Below are positions 34,313 through 42,727 of a stretch of 42,727 nt of DNA, piece after piece (position 1 is the first letter of the stretch; every line of letters starts with the position of its first letter). Position numbers and translations under genes: made by a program. This DNA is from Bacteroides sp. (GTDB taxonomy: Bacteria > Bacteroidota > Bacteroidia > Bacteroidales > Muribaculaceae). The notes under the pieces were generated by a model. That model saw only the letters and a list, made by a program, of their open reading frames with translations. It searched no databases and was not told where the DNA came from. The stretch spans positions 1 to 42,727 of the forward strand of contig JAAVCP010000033.1 in NCBI GenBank assembly GCA_014802265.1. The letters are read 5' to 3'.

Positions 34313-35164
34313 CTATTGAAGGAAAGAATCTGAGTTGGGCTCACCGAGATACTCATAAGGTATGAGGGGAGTGCCGTTGTGCCACATCTCAATGTTGATA
34401 ATCTCGTTGTTACGTGCATTTCCATTGGTAGTGAGGGCTATGATTTGTCCACCTGACACTTTGTCGCCCGCTTCAATCAACACAGTCCCCAGGCGGCTGC
34501 ACCTGCTTAGGAATCCTTTGGGATGCTGAATTAACACAGCTGTTCCACCTCCTTCTTTAAGAGATTGTGAGACAGAGATGACGGTTCCATCGGCAATTGC
34601 TGCCACCGGTGAGCGTTTTGAGATTATAATTTTAGCTTTGGTTGAATGTCTGGAGTCATCAGAGATGATGCTTTCTTCGTTTACAGAAGAAAACATCATA
34701 CTTTCTGCAGCAAGTGGTGCCACAATTGAAATATTATATTTGTCACGTTCTCTCATCATAGCCACAAAATTGCGTTCCTCTTGCGACGTCGGAATAATGG
34801 AATCAGAAGCATATCTCAAACTGTCACGATTCTCTGTTTTTACATCTGAGAACACTTCCCGTTCAGTATCAAGCACATGCATTATGTTTGACAGGAAGTA
34901 ATCATTAATCTGATATGCATTTTGAAGAGAATCCAGACGCATGTGTTGCTCTTCCGTTTCAGCACGCTCAGAGTCTTTGAGATAACCAGGCAACAATGTG
35001 TGGGCAGGAGTAATATATAGAATTAATGCGCCGAGTGAGAGGAGTAATATAAGTATGACAGCCCCTGTCAGCGTGATTTTCCACGGCGACATGCTTACCC
35101 GGAATACATTCTCGAGGCGCGATTCGTTTTCTATGGTTATGATATATCTTGACTTCGCTTTCAT
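34313..35164 (-). CDS. Membrane-anchored LytM/M23-like protein with degenerate active site
   Basis: The 283-residue protein has a short cytoplasmic start, one membrane helix (about 29-51; ITLTGAVILILLLSLGALILYI), a helical coiled-coil-like stalk (about 60-140) and a LytM fold (about 175-280; SPVAAIADGTVISV, GGTAVLIQHPKGFLS, GDKVSGGQIIALT). The zinc ligands are missing. The expected HxxxD before the SPVAAIADG strand is replaced by AKIIISK, and the HLHFE motif reads INIEMWHNG. It is therefore unlikely to cut peptidoglycan and may be a regulator, like EnvC-type LytM factors. It is the first gene of the run through dxr, rseP and the methyltransferase. Confidence 0.85.
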   Translation of the reverse strand: MKAKSRYIITIENESRLENVFRVSMSPWKITLTGAVILILLLSLGALILYITPAHTLLPGYLKDSERAETEEQHMRLDSLQNAYQINDYFLSNIMHVLDTEREVFSDVKTENRDSLRYASDSIIPTSQEERNFVAMMRERDKYNISIVAPLAAESMMFSSVNEESIISDDSRHSTKAKIIISKRSPVAAIADGTVISVSQSLKEGGGTAVLIQHPKGFLSRCSRLGTVLIEAGDKVSGGQIIALTTNGNARNNEIINIEMWHNGTPLIPYEYLGEPNSDSFLQ

Positions 35165-35212
35165 GAAGCTGTTTTGTTGCGTTAGAATATAAAATTCCCT
35201 TGCAATAAAGTG

Positions 35213-35243
35213 CGAAATTAGTCAAAAAGTAGCAATTTTCAAA
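35213..35243 (-). promoter_or_regulatory. Promoter upstream of M23-dxr-rseP run
   Basis: Minus-strand -33 TTTG (35240-35243), 19-nt spacer and -7 TAATTTCG (35213-35220; one mismatch from TAnnTTTG). Predicted leader is about 40 nt. Confidence 0.7.
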
Positions 35244-35509
35244 ATTTATTATAAATCAAATTAATAAGGAATTTTTTGAATAAATAAAATTGATGAAAAC
35301 TCTGTAATTGAATAAATATGATAGGGTCGACGCACAGACAAAAAGCGTTTGGCTTACGACAAATTATATCTGACAGTTTCAAATCTGGTATCTGTGAATT
35401 TCGGAATATATGCCTATATATAATTAAGGAGTAGTATGAGGGAATTGGTGGCATAATTTTAAAGGATTTTAAAGAAAGTGAAAATTTTTTGAAAATTTTT
35501 GCCAAAAAC
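35244..35509. other. AT-rich intergenic DNA, nothing recognised
   Basis: Between the divergent promoters of the M23-like gene and gdhA the sequence is strongly AT-rich, with A and T tracts around 35475-35505. No coding sequence, repeat or RNA signature is recognised. Confidence 0.5.
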
Positions 35510-35541
35510 TTTGGTGGATTCAAAATATCATTGTACTTTTG
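35510..35541 (+). promoter_or_regulatory. gdhA promoter
   Basis: -33 TTTG (35510-35513), 20-nt spacer and -7 TACTTTTG (35534-35541), both full matches to the Bacteroidota consensus. Transcription would start near 35548, giving a leader of about 125 nt. Confidence 0.8.
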
Positions 35542-35563
35542 TAACAGAAAGAGCCGATTAACC

Positions 35564-35632
35564 ATGAATCTCAATTGTGAATGCTGTCACAATGCTCACT
35601 CCAGGCTCATGATTGCGACTTTTTGCAATTAA
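35564..35632 (+). CDS. Possible 22-residue leader peptide upstream of gdhA
   Basis: A short ORF begins about 16 nt after the predicted gdhA transcription start and ends 42 nt before the gdhA ATG. It encodes 22 residues with four Cys (NCECCH near the start). Its codons 4-10 overlap the palindrome at 35574-35593. It may be a regulatory upstream ORF or chance. No Shine-Dalgarno is visible, which is not informative in this phylum. Confidence 0.3.
   Translation: MNLNCECCHNAHSRLMIATFCN
35574..35593. promoter_or_regulatory. ATTGTGA-N6-TCACAAT palindrome in gdhA leader
   Basis: Perfect 7-bp arms with a 6-nt centre. As DNA it is identical in form to a Crp/Fnr-family site (TGTGA-N6-TCACA). As RNA it would form a 7-bp hairpin. 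It lies at about +27 to +46, downstream of the promoter. Confidence 0.5.
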
Positions 35633-35674
35633 AAAAGGAACATACACTAACCAATAAATCTAAACTGAAAAGAC

Positions 35675-37015
35675 ATGAACATTTCAGAGATTATGGCCAA
35701 CCTCGAGGCCAAACACCCCGGTGAGAAAGAATATCTCCAGGCAGTGAAAGAGGTTCTCCTTTCTGTAGAGGAGGTATACAACCAGCATCCCGAATTTGAA
35801 AAAGCCCGTATCATCGAGCGTATGGTAGAGCCTGATCGTATTTTCACTTTCCGTGTTACTTGGATTGATGACAAAGGTGAAGTTCAGAACAATATCGGCT
35901 ACCGCGTTCAGTTCAATAATGCCATCGGTCCCTACAAGGGCGGCATCCGTTTCCACGCATCAGTAAACCTTTCTATCTTGAAGTTCCTCGGCTTTGAGCA
36001 GACTTTCAAGAATGCCCTCACTACTCTCCCAATGGGCGGTGGTAAGGGTGGTTCAGACTTCAGCCCCCGTGGTAAGAGCGACGCAGAAATCATGCGTTTC
36101 TGCCAGGCTTTCATCCTTGAACTTTGGCGTAATCTCGGTCCTGACCGCGATGTACCTGCAGGTGACATAGGTGTTGGTGGCCGTGAGGTAGGTTACATGT
36201 ATGGCATGTACAAGAAACTCGCTCGTGAGAACACAGGCACATTCACTGGTAAGGGTCTCAGCTTCGGCGGCAGCCGCCTTCGTCCTGAAGCTACCGGTTT
36301 CGGTGCTATCTATTTCGTTCAGGACGTTCTCAAAAAGAACTGGAACGAGACAATGGAAGGTAAGACAGTTGCTATCTCCGGTTTCGGTAACGTTGCTTGG
36401 GGTGCTGCTACTAAGGCTACTGAACTCGGTGCTAAGGTTATCACCATCTCCGGTCCTGACGGCTATATCTATGACCCCGCAGGTCTCGACGCAGAGAAAA
36501 TCGAATATATGCTTGAACTCCGTGCTTCAGGCAATGATGTAGTTGCTCCTTACGCAGAAAAATTCCCAGGCTCAACATTCTTTGCAGGCAAAAAACCTTG
36601 GGAGCAGAAAGTTGATATCGCTCTTCCTTGCGCTACTCAGAATGAGCTTAATGGTGAAGACGCTAAGCAACTTATCGCTAATGGTGTTCAGCTTTGCGCT
36701 GAGGTCAGCAACATGGGTTGTACTCCGGAGGCTATTGATGCATTCATCGCAAACAAGACTATCTACTGCCCAGGTAAGGCTGTTAATGCCGGCGGCGTAG
36801 GCGTATCAGGTCTTGAAATGAGCCAGGACGCAGAACACCTGCAGTGGAGTGCAGCTGAGGTTGACGCTAAACTTCATGAGATGATGAACTCTATCCACTC
36901 TGCTTGTGTAGAATATGGCACACAGGAAGATGGCTACATCAACTACATGAAGGGTGCCAACATCGCAGGCTTCCTCAAAGTGGCTGACGCTATGATGGGT
37001 CAGGGCATCATCTGA
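35675..37015 (+). CDS. gdhA: NADP-type glutamate dehydrogenase
   Basis: The 446-residue enzyme reversibly aminates 2-oxoglutarate to glutamate and is a main ammonia-assimilation route in Bacteroidales. The substrate domain has GPYKGGIRFH (86-94) and LPMGGGKGGSDFSPRGKSD with catalytic Lys124. The nucleotide domain has GFGNVAWGAA (about 233). Length and the GKSD signature match the hexameric NADP-preferring class. Codon use is markedly biased (many CGT, CTC, GGT and AAG codons) compared with neighbours, suggesting very high expression. The gene has its own strong promoter, a long leader and a downstream terminator. Confidence 0.98.
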   Translation: MNISEIMANLEAKHPGEKEYLQAVKEVLLSVEEVYNQHPEFEKARIIERMVEPDRIFTFRVTWIDDKGEVQNNIGYRVQFNNAIGPYKGGIRFHASVNLSILKFLGFEQTFKNALTTLPMGGGKGGSDFSPRGKSDAEIMRFCQAFILELWRNLGPDRDVPAGDIGVGGREVGYMYGMYKKLARENTGTFTGKGLSFGGSRLRPEATGFGAIYFVQDVLKKNWNETMEGKTVAISGFGNVAWGAATKATELGAKVITISGPDGYIYDPAGLDAEKIEYMLELRASGNDVVAPYAEKFPGSTFFAGKKPWEQKVDIALPCATQNELNGEDAKQLIANGVQLCAEVSNMGCTPEAIDAFIANKTIYCPGKAVNAGGVGVSGLEMSQDAEHLQWSAAEVDAKLHEMMNSIHSACVEYGTQEDGYINYMKGANIAGFLKVADAMMGQGII

Positions 37016-37118
37016 TGAGATGACCAGACTCAAAAGGATATAAGGAACAATTAAACTTCTGATAGTTTATCCGTAAAGAGTAATTGAAAATAAGAGTAAT
37101 TGAAATGTTTCATCAGCA

Positions 37119-37150
37119 AAGGCCGACCGCCCGTGAGGGTAGTCGGCCTT
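37119..37150 (+). terminator. Bidirectional terminator between gdhA and nrdG
   Basis: Perfect 9-bp arms AAGGCCGAC (37119-37127) and GTCGGCCTT (37142-37150), with an inner CCC/GGG, lie 103 nt past gdhA and 10 nt past the converging nrdG stop. T-runs after the stem are modest on the + side. Confidence 0.8.
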
Positions 37151-37159
37151 AACTATTTC

Positions 37160-37645
37160 TTATCTTATCCATCTGCGAAGGGAATGGGTTGAGAGAGAGG
37201 TCTGCACATCGATGAGGCGTTGGTTGGAAGAACCTCTGAAAAGAAGGTCACGGTCTTTGAGTGATTCAATAAACGGACCGTCAACCACTACATCAGCTAA
37301 TTCCACAGCATGTAGCAACTCCGGCATTGAGATTATCTCTTCCCAGGTGTAACCGGTAAATATCCATACATTTCTTCCGTCATCTTTCAGTGCGGAAATA
37401 AGTTTGGAAGTTTTCATTGGATTAAGAAGAGGGTCTCCACCTGATAAAGTAACATCAAAATCTTCTTCTTTGACTATCTTTATTATTTCATCCAAAGACA
37501 TTAGTGTCCCACTATTTTTATCCCAAGACTGAGGATTATGACAACCGGGGCACCGATGATTACACCCGGCGAGATAAATAGAAGTGCGGAACCCCGGTCC
37601 ATCAACCGTGGTTCCGCGCATTATACTTAGAACATTATAATTCAC
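37160..37645 (-). CDS. nrdG: Anaerobic ribonucleotide reductase activating protein
   Basis: The 161-residue radical-SAM enzyme generates the glycyl radical on NrdD. The cluster-binding CxxxCxxC is Cys28, Cys32 and Cys35 (GCNHRCPGC), followed by HNPQSWD. SGGDPL is the second SAM-binding motif and VVDGPFIESLKD is typical of NrdG. It starts 13 nt after nrdD and is in one unit with it, ending at the shared terminator. Confidence 0.97.
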   Translation of the reverse strand: MNYNVLSIMRGTTVDGPGFRTSIYLAGCNHRCPGCHNPQSWDKNSGTLMSLDEIIKIVKEEDFDVTLSGGDPLLNPMKTSKLISALKDDGRNVWIFTGYTWEEIISMPELLHAVELADVVVDGPFIESLKDRDLLFRGSSNQRLIDVQTSLSTHSLRRWIR

Positions 37646-37658
37646 AATTCAATCATAT

Positions 37659-39863
37659 TTATTCGTGTACCACACGGTCTTTTAATTCAGCAAGTTTACC
37701 GGAATTCCATCGGTCGGTTGTTCCGACGAGATAACCTGTGATTCGTTGTATCGTCTCAAATTTTACACCACATTTCGGGCAATGAGTATCATTCATATCA
37801 GCATTCTCGTAGCCACACTTAGGACAATGATTGCGATTATGATTCACAGAGCCGTATCCGATATTATATTGATCCATCATATCTACAATCTGCATGATAG
37901 CCTCTTCATTATGAGTGGCGTCACCATCAATTTCAACATAAAATATATGTCCGCCACGGGTAAGATCATGATAGGGAGCCTCAATTTTTGCTTTATGGCG
38001 TGGAGAGCAATGGTAATATACAGGGACATGATTTGAATTGGTATAATAATCCTTATCAGTTACGCCAGGAATTACACCGAATGTCTTACGGTCAATTTTG
38101 GTAAATTTCCCGGAAAGCCCCTCAGCGGGAGTGGCAAGCACAGAATAATTATGTCCAAAAGTGTCGCAAAACTCATTTACGCGGTCACGCATGTGAGTTA
38201 TAATCCTTAATCCAAGTTCCTGAGCTTCCTCTGATTCCCCATGATGTTTTCCCACAAGCGCAATCAATGTTTCGGCTAAGCCAATGAATCCCACACCCAA
38301 AGTGCCTTGATTTATCACCTTTTCGATTGTATCATTAGGACGGATATCATGTGAATGATTCCATAGAACACTCATTACAAGAGGGAATTGCTTTGCGAGA
38401 GCTGTTTTTTGGAACTGGAAACGCTCCTCAAGCTGCTGGGCGGTAATGTCAAGAACGCTGTCAAGCTTTTTAAAGAATTTTTCAATTCGCTGGTCCTTGT
38501 CAGCAATATTCATTACCTCAAGAGCAAGACGGACAATATTTATTGTGGTGAAAGAGAGGTTTCCACGTCCTACGGATGTCTTCTCTCCAAACCTATTTTC
38601 AAACACTCTTGTCCGGCAACCCATGGTGGCAACCTCATGTATATATCGTTTAGGGTCATTGGCATCCCATGCATCATCTTTATTGAATGTGGCGTCAAGA
38701 TTGATGAAATTTGGGAAGAATCTTCTTGCTGTCACCTTGCATGCAAGTTTATAGAGATCGTAGTTAGGATCCTCAGGAAGATAGCTTACACCACGTTTCT
38801 TCTTCCAGATTTGAATCGGGAAAATTGCAGTTGCTCCATTGCCGACACCTTCATAAGTGGAATTTAACATCTCACGAATCACACAACGCCCTTCAGCTGA
38901 AGTGTCAGTACCATAGTTTACAGAAGAGAATACTACCTGATTGCCACCTCGTGAATGAATAGTGTTCATGTTGTGAATAAACGCCTCCATTGATTGATGC
39001 ACTCTCCCCACTGTTTTGTTGATTGCATGCTGGAGAAGTCGTTCATCACCTTCAAGCCCGTCTAAGGGACGCTTAAGGTAATCCTTGAATTGAGCATTAT
39101 ACAGATGGGATAGATCCTTACCGGTAAATTGTTCAAGATTTTTCACTTCTTCTATGAAACTATAACGCACGAATGGAGCGAGATAGAAGTCGAGTGCAGG
39201 TATTGCCTGTCCACCATGCATTTCGTTTTGGGCTGTTTCCAAGGAAATGCACGCAATTACACTGGCTGTCTCGATCCTTTTTGCAGGACGTGACTCCCCG
39301 TGACCGGCAACAAATCCATTTTTAAGGATTCTGTCGAGCGGGTGTTGTACGCAAGTAAGACTTTTGGTGGGATAATAGTCTTTATCGTGAATATGAATAT
39401 AATTATTCTTTACGGCTTGCTTTACTTTCGAAGAAAGAAGGTAATCATCAACAAAAGGTTTAGTGGTCTCGGAAGCAAACTTCATCATCATTCCTGCCGG
39501 AGAATCGGTGTTCATGTTTGCATTTTCACGAGTGATGTCGTTATTTTTCGCCTCAATTATTTCAAGAAACATATCGCGAGTTTTTGCCTGGCGTGCAATT
39601 GAACGCTGATCACGATAGGCGATATATCGTTTTGCTACATCTTTACGTGAAGATTTCATGAGTTCAAATTCCACACGGTCCTGAATTTCTTCCACGGTCA
39701 TTCTCTCGGCACCGTACATTCCGATACGGTCAGCTATTTTTTGAATGAGTGCTTCATCTTCGCCAAGATCCGTGGCAAGCATTGCCTTACGGATTGCAGC
39801 TTTGATCTTCTCCTCGTTATAGCCTACCACACGGCCATCACGCTTCTCTACGATCTGTATCAT
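37659..39863 (-). CDS. nrdD: Anaerobic ribonucleoside-triphosphate reductase (class III)
   Basis: The 734-residue glycyl-radical enzyme reduces ribonucleoside triphosphates without oxygen. An N-terminal ATP-cone (about 3-90; VEKRDGRVVGYNEEKIKAAI) gives allosteric control of activity. The barrel has the N-terminal segments ASVIACISLETAQNEMHGGQ and NYGTDTSAEGRC. The zinc site is Cys680, Cys683, Cys695 and Cys698 (CPKCG...CPKCG). The glycyl radical residue is Gly710 in RITGYLVG. Presence of this enzyme fits an anaerobe. It has its own promoter and is followed by nrdG. Confidence 0.98.
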   Translation of the reverse strand: MIQIVEKRDGRVVGYNEEKIKAAIRKAMLATDLGEDEALIQKIADRIGMYGAERMTVEEIQDRVEFELMKSSRKDVAKRYIAYRDQRSIARQAKTRDMFLEIIEAKNNDITRENANMNTDSPAGMMMKFASETTKPFVDDYLLSSKVKQAVKNNYIHIHDKDYYPTKSLTCVQHPLDRILKNGFVAGHGESRPAKRIETASVIACISLETAQNEMHGGQAIPALDFYLAPFVRYSFIEEVKNLEQFTGKDLSHLYNAQFKDYLKRPLDGLEGDERLLQHAINKTVGRVHQSMEAFIHNMNTIHSRGGNQVVFSSVNYGTDTSAEGRCVIREMLNSTYEGVGNGATAIFPIQIWKKKRGVSYLPEDPNYDLYKLACKVTARRFFPNFINLDATFNKDDAWDANDPKRYIHEVATMGCRTRVFENRFGEKTSVGRGNLSFTTINIVRLALEVMNIADKDQRIEKFFKKLDSVLDITAQQLEERFQFQKTALAKQFPLVMSVLWNHSHDIRPNDTIEKVINQGTLGVGFIGLAETLIALVGKHHGESEEAQELGLRIITHMRDRVNEFCDTFGHNYSVLATPAEGLSGKFTKIDRKTFGVIPGVTDKDYYTNSNHVPVYYHCSPRHKAKIEAPYHDLTRGGHIFYVEIDGDATHNEEAIMQIVDMMDQYNIGYGSVNHNRNHCPKCGYENADMNDTHCPKCGVKFETIQRITGYLVGTTDRWNSGKLAELKDRVVHE

Positions 39864-39926
39864 GGTGTGTTTCGTTTCTCAATATGTTGATGAATAATTA
39901 TTTTTGAGTAGTCTTTTAAGACAGTG

Positions 39927-39958
39927 CAAAGGTATTATAATATCACTTTCAAAGCAAA
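39927..39958 (-). promoter_or_regulatory. nrdDG promoter
   Basis: Minus-strand -33 TTTG (39955-39958), 20-nt spacer and -7 TACCTTTG (39927-39934), both full matches to the Bacteroidota consensus. Predicted leader is about 57 nt and starts with a small GTCTT-TT-AAGAC stem. No convincing NrdR box is seen. Confidence 0.75.
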
Positions 39959-40320
39959 TATTTTAACAAAAAATTATACATTATTTTTATTTTGGAAAAC
40001 TTTTAGTGATTGTAAATTTTTTAAAATATTGATTATTAGTAATATAAAATTTATTTTGGAAAACTTTTTAAAATTTTTATTGTATTTTTTATTGCAAATA
40101 CAAAGTTTTTTTCATAGGGAGTGTGACACCTTGTCGTAGGAAATAAAAGGGAAGTGGGTTGCCGAAAGGCAATGGCATAAATTTATGGAAAAATGTCGGT
40201 TCTTGTGAAATATTTCAGTTTTGGTTGTTATTATTATATATGGTTCGGTCTATATGGCTTTACAGAGATGAACAAGACCATAGGACCTCGCCGTATCAAA
40301 AAAATTCTTATAAAAAAGAC
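39959..40320. other. AT-rich control region upstream of malic enzyme, with an 18-bp direct repeat
   Basis: Two identical 18-bp copies (TTATTTTGGAAAACTTTT) lie at 39987-40004 and 40051-40068, 64 bp apart. Each is followed by a similar TTTTTAAAAT...ATTG segment, so a longer unit may have been duplicated. No clear TAnnTTTG promoter was found for the malic enzyme. The in-frame extension of its ORF through 40159-40332 has no homology and is judged non-coding. Confidence 0.55.
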
Positions 40321-40332
40321 ACTCTAAGGAAA

Positions 40333-42615
40333 ATGATAAAAGTCACAAAAGAGATGGCCCTTGATTATCATGAGGAGGGCAAACCCGGAAAGATAGAGAT
40401 AGTACCTACCAAACCATACGCCTCTCAGAGAGACCTTGCGCTTGCATATTCTCCTGGCGTGGCATATCCTTGTCTGGAAATAGAAAAAGACCCGGAAGAT
40501 GCCTATCGTTACACCAATAAAGGAAATCTTGTAGGAGTTGTCAGCAATGGCACGGCTGTGCTTGGATTGGGTGATATAGGGCCGCTTGCCGGCAAACCTG
40601 TAATGGAAGGGAAGGCACTTCTGTTTAAAATCTTTGCCGGGCTTGATGCTTTTGATATTGAGATAGATGAAAAAGATCCTAATAAAATAGTGGAAATTGT
40701 CAAGGCTATTTCCCCAACTTTCGGAGGTATAAATCTTGAAGATATAAAAGCTCCTGAGTGTTTTACTATAGAACAGCAACTAAAAGAACAATGCAATATT
40801 CCCATAATGCATGACGATCAACACGGCACAGCAATTATTTCCGGTGCCGGACTTCTTAATGCCCTTCAGATTCAGGATAAGAAGATAGAGGAGGTCAGGC
40901 TTGTGGTGAACGGTGCAGGTGCGGCAGCTATTAGTTGTACACGTCTCTACGTTGCACTTGGCATTAACCCGAAGAATGTAGTAATGTGCGATTCCAAAGG
41001 AGTAATACGCTCTGACCGTCATAACCTCAACTCACAGAAGAAAGAATTTGCTACTGACCGTGATCTACATACTTTGGCTGATGCAATGAGGGACGCTGAT
41101 GTATTCCTCGGACTCAGTGTGGCAGATGTAGTTACTCCGGAAATGGTGAAGTCGATGGCTCCCAAGCCAATTGTGTTTGCACTTGCTAATCCTAACCCGG
41201 AAATAGACTATGAGCTGGCAGTGGCATCACGTCCTGATGTGATAGTGGCTACAGGAAGAAGCGATTATCCAAATCAAATTAATAACGTAATCGGATTCCC
41301 ATATATCTTCCGTGGTGCACTTGACTGTGGAGCTACAGGCATCAATGAGGCAATGAAGATTGCCGCTGTTCATGCTATCGCAGATCTTGCCAAGGAGCCG
41401 GTCCCTGCGGTAGTTGACGAGGCGTATGGAATGAACGACATTAGGTTTGGCAGGGATTATATCCTTCCCAAAGCTCTTGATCCACGATTACTTACATGTG
41501 TGGCTCCGGCTGTGGCACGTGCAGCGGCAGAGAGTGGCATTGCAAAGCGTCCTATATCTGACTGGAATACTTATCATGCAAAACTTCTCTCTCTTATGGG
41601 TGATGACGGCAAGATGATGAGAAAAATTGCCGAACTTGCATCAAAGACTCCACAAAGGGTGGTAATATGCGAAGGGAACACTGACAATATGCTTCGAGCT
41701 GCCGTGCGTCTTGTGCATGATGGAATTTGCAAGCCTATTTTATTAGGCAATGAGGAGATGATTGAGAAACGTGCTTTGCGCCTTGGTCTGAGCCTTGACC
41801 GGATTGAGATTGTCAACCCGCGCCATGACCGTGAGGCTGACCGCAGAGACCGTTATGCCAAAATCCTTGCTACTAAGAAAGAGCGAGATGGTTATAACTA
41901 TGATTATGCCTTAGAAAAGATGTATGACCGTTCCTATTTTGGCATGATGATGGTAGAGACCGGTGATGCCGATGCATGTCTATGTGCCGCTCCATCAGCC
42001 GGAGAAAAAACCGCTGCGAGCCTTGCGTCAGTAGTTGGATTGCAGGATGGGTTCAGCCATTTTGCCACTATGCACATTCTCAATACCAGAAAAGGAACTT
42101 ATTTCATAGCGGACACCGCCGTGAATCCAGAAGCAGATAAGGAAGCCTTAGTGGATATAACACGTCTTGCTGACAAGACCGTGAGATTCTTTGCTAAGGA
42201 ACCGGTTATTGCTATGCTTTCGTATAGTAATTTTGGTTCGTCTAAACATGAGGAGGCTACGACAGTAGCAGATGCCGTCAAGATTCTTCATGACGATTAT
42301 CCTGATATAATGGTTGATGGCGAGATGCAGGTAGATTATGCTCTCAACGTCAATCTACGTGATGAGAAATATCCGTTTAATACAATTAAGGGTAAAAGTG
42401 TTAATACTCTTGTCTTCCCTAATCTGACAGCAGCTAACGCCACCGGTAAAATGATGCTATCAATGGGCATAGGTTCAATTATAGGACCAATACAGATGGG
42501 ACTCAGAAAGCCTGTCTATTTTACCAACAGCAATGCCTCTGAGCGTGAGATATATGACTTAGTGGCAATTGCAGCACTTGAAGCTGCTGTTAGACAGCAA
42601 AATGATTTGAATTAG
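40333..42615 (+). CDS. maeB: NADP-dependent malic enzyme fused to phosphotransacetylase-like domain
   Basis: Start chosen at ATG 40333, preceded by AAGGA at 40326-40330. This gives 760 residues, nearly the E. coli MaeB length (759). The malic enzyme part (1 to about 425) oxidatively decarboxylates malate to pyruvate with NADP. It holds the substrate motif [13 protein letters not shown], the metal site MHDDQHGTA (Asp161, Asp162) and the nucleotide fold [12 protein letters not shown]. The C-terminal part (about 430-760) is a phosphotransacetylase-like domain ([34 protein letters not shown]). In MaeB this domain is thought to be regulatory, binding acetyl-CoA, rather than catalytic. Confidence 0.96.
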   Translation: MIKVTKEMALDYHEEGKPGKIEIVPTKPYASQRDLALAYSPGVAYPCLEIEKDPEDAYRYTNKGNLVGVVSNGTAVLGLGDIGPLAGKPVMEGKALLFKIFAGLDAFDIEIDEKDPNKIVEIVKAISPTFGGINLEDIKAPECFTIEQQLKEQCNIPIMHDDQHGTAIISGAGLLNALQIQDKKIEEVRLVVNGAGAAAISCTRLYVALGINPKNVVMCDSKGVIRSDRHNLNSQKKEFATDRDLHTLADAMRDADVFLGLSVADVVTPEMVKSMAPKPIVFALANPNPEIDYELAVASRPDVIVATGRSDYPNQINNVIGFPYIFRGALDCGATGINEAMKIAAVHAIADLAKEPVPAVVDEAYGMNDIRFGRDYILPKALDPRLLTCVAPAVARAAAESGIAKRPISDWNTYHAKLLSLMGDDGKMMRKIAELASKTPQRVVICEGNTDNMLRAAVRLVHDGICKPILLGNEEMIEKRALRLGLSLDRIEIVNPRHDREADRRDRYAKILATKKERDGYNYDYALEKMYDRSYFGMMMVETGDADACLCAAPSAGEKTAASLASVVGLQDGFSHFATMHILNTRKGTYFIADTAVNPEADKEALVDITRLADKTVRFFAKEPVIAMLSYSNFGSSKHEEATTVADAVKILHDDYPDIMVDGEMQVDYALNVNLRDEKYPFNTIKGKSVNTLVFPNLTAANATGKMMLSMGIGSIIGPIQMGLRKPVYFTNSNASEREIYDLVAIAALEAAVRQQNDLN

Positions 42616-42727
42616 TGATACATATAAATTGTAAGCATTAATCCATAATTCGGAAGTGCGTTTACGTAATATGTCATTAAAATATTAAATATAAATTAGT
42701 TATAATAAAGATATACGTATGTTATTT
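42616..42727. other. AT-rich end of window, nothing recognised
   Basis: The last 112 bases after the malic enzyme stop hold no ORF of note and no clear terminator hairpin. Confidence 0.5.

Noticed and set aside
35574..35593. A true cAMP-Crp activator site for gdhA
   Set aside because: It lies downstream of the predicted start of transcription, and cAMP signalling of the enteric type is not established in Bacteroidales; kept only as a Crp/Fnr-form palindrome.
40159..40332. 58-residue N-terminal extension of the malic enzyme ORF
   Set aside because: The extension has no malic enzyme homology; the ATG at 40333 has an AAGGA element and gives the expected family length.

Overview
The window is a stretch of chromosome from a Bacteroidota bacterium, most likely order Bacteroidales. 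Several things point there. Outer-membrane beta-barrel families of the OMP_b-brl_3 and DUF5723 types are typical of the phylum. A HECLGH-type dipeptidyl-peptidase III is present. Shine-Dalgarno sequences are scarce. Promoters repeatedly match the Bacteroidota pattern TTTG - 19/20 nt - TAnnTTTG. Assignment to Muribaculaceae is plausible but unproven from sequence alone. Most of the window is core housekeeping DNA; I see no prophage, integrase, intact insertion sequence, CRISPR array, rRNA or tRNA.

Layout, left to right. 1-1.3 kb: an outer-membrane barrel and a small orphan ORF, both on +. 1.4-11.4 kb, all on -: a lipoprotein/DUF5723 barrel pair, an M13 metallopeptidase, an HTH/DUF2975 pair, isochorismate synthase (menF), rimO and ftsY. 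11.4-12.1 kb: a gene-free stretch rich in palindromes. 12.1-18.6 kb, on -: a four-gene unit of two paralogous outer-membrane barrels, a PadR repressor and a PspC-domain membrane protein. 19-26.2 kb, on +: lepA, a Bcp/PrxQ peroxiredoxin, nhaA and carB. 26.4-27.5 kb, on -: a heavily frameshifted hipBA toxin-antitoxin relic. 27.6-35.2 kb, on -: a DUF6155 protein, dipeptidyl-peptidase III, an rRNA methyltransferase, rseP, dxr and a catalytically degenerate M23/LytM membrane protein. 35.7-37 kb, on +: gdhA with a structured leader. 37.2-39.9 kb, on -: nrdD-nrdG. 40.3-42.6 kb, on +: a malic enzyme-phosphotransacetylase fusion.

The most coherent accessory system is the PadR unit. A perfect 8+8 bp palindrome at 18827-18847, and a related imperfect one just beyond it, lie over the -33 position of the promoter that would transcribe both barrels, padR and pspC. 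This suggests an autoregulated envelope-response operon. A second regulatory candidate is the gdhA leader. It holds a 22-codon Cys-containing ORF overlapping a perfect ATTGTGA-N6-TCACAAT palindrome. The hipBA relic shows, step by step, a toxin-antitoxin module decaying in place while a possible operator remains. Product names rest on motifs and family knowledge; no database search was run.
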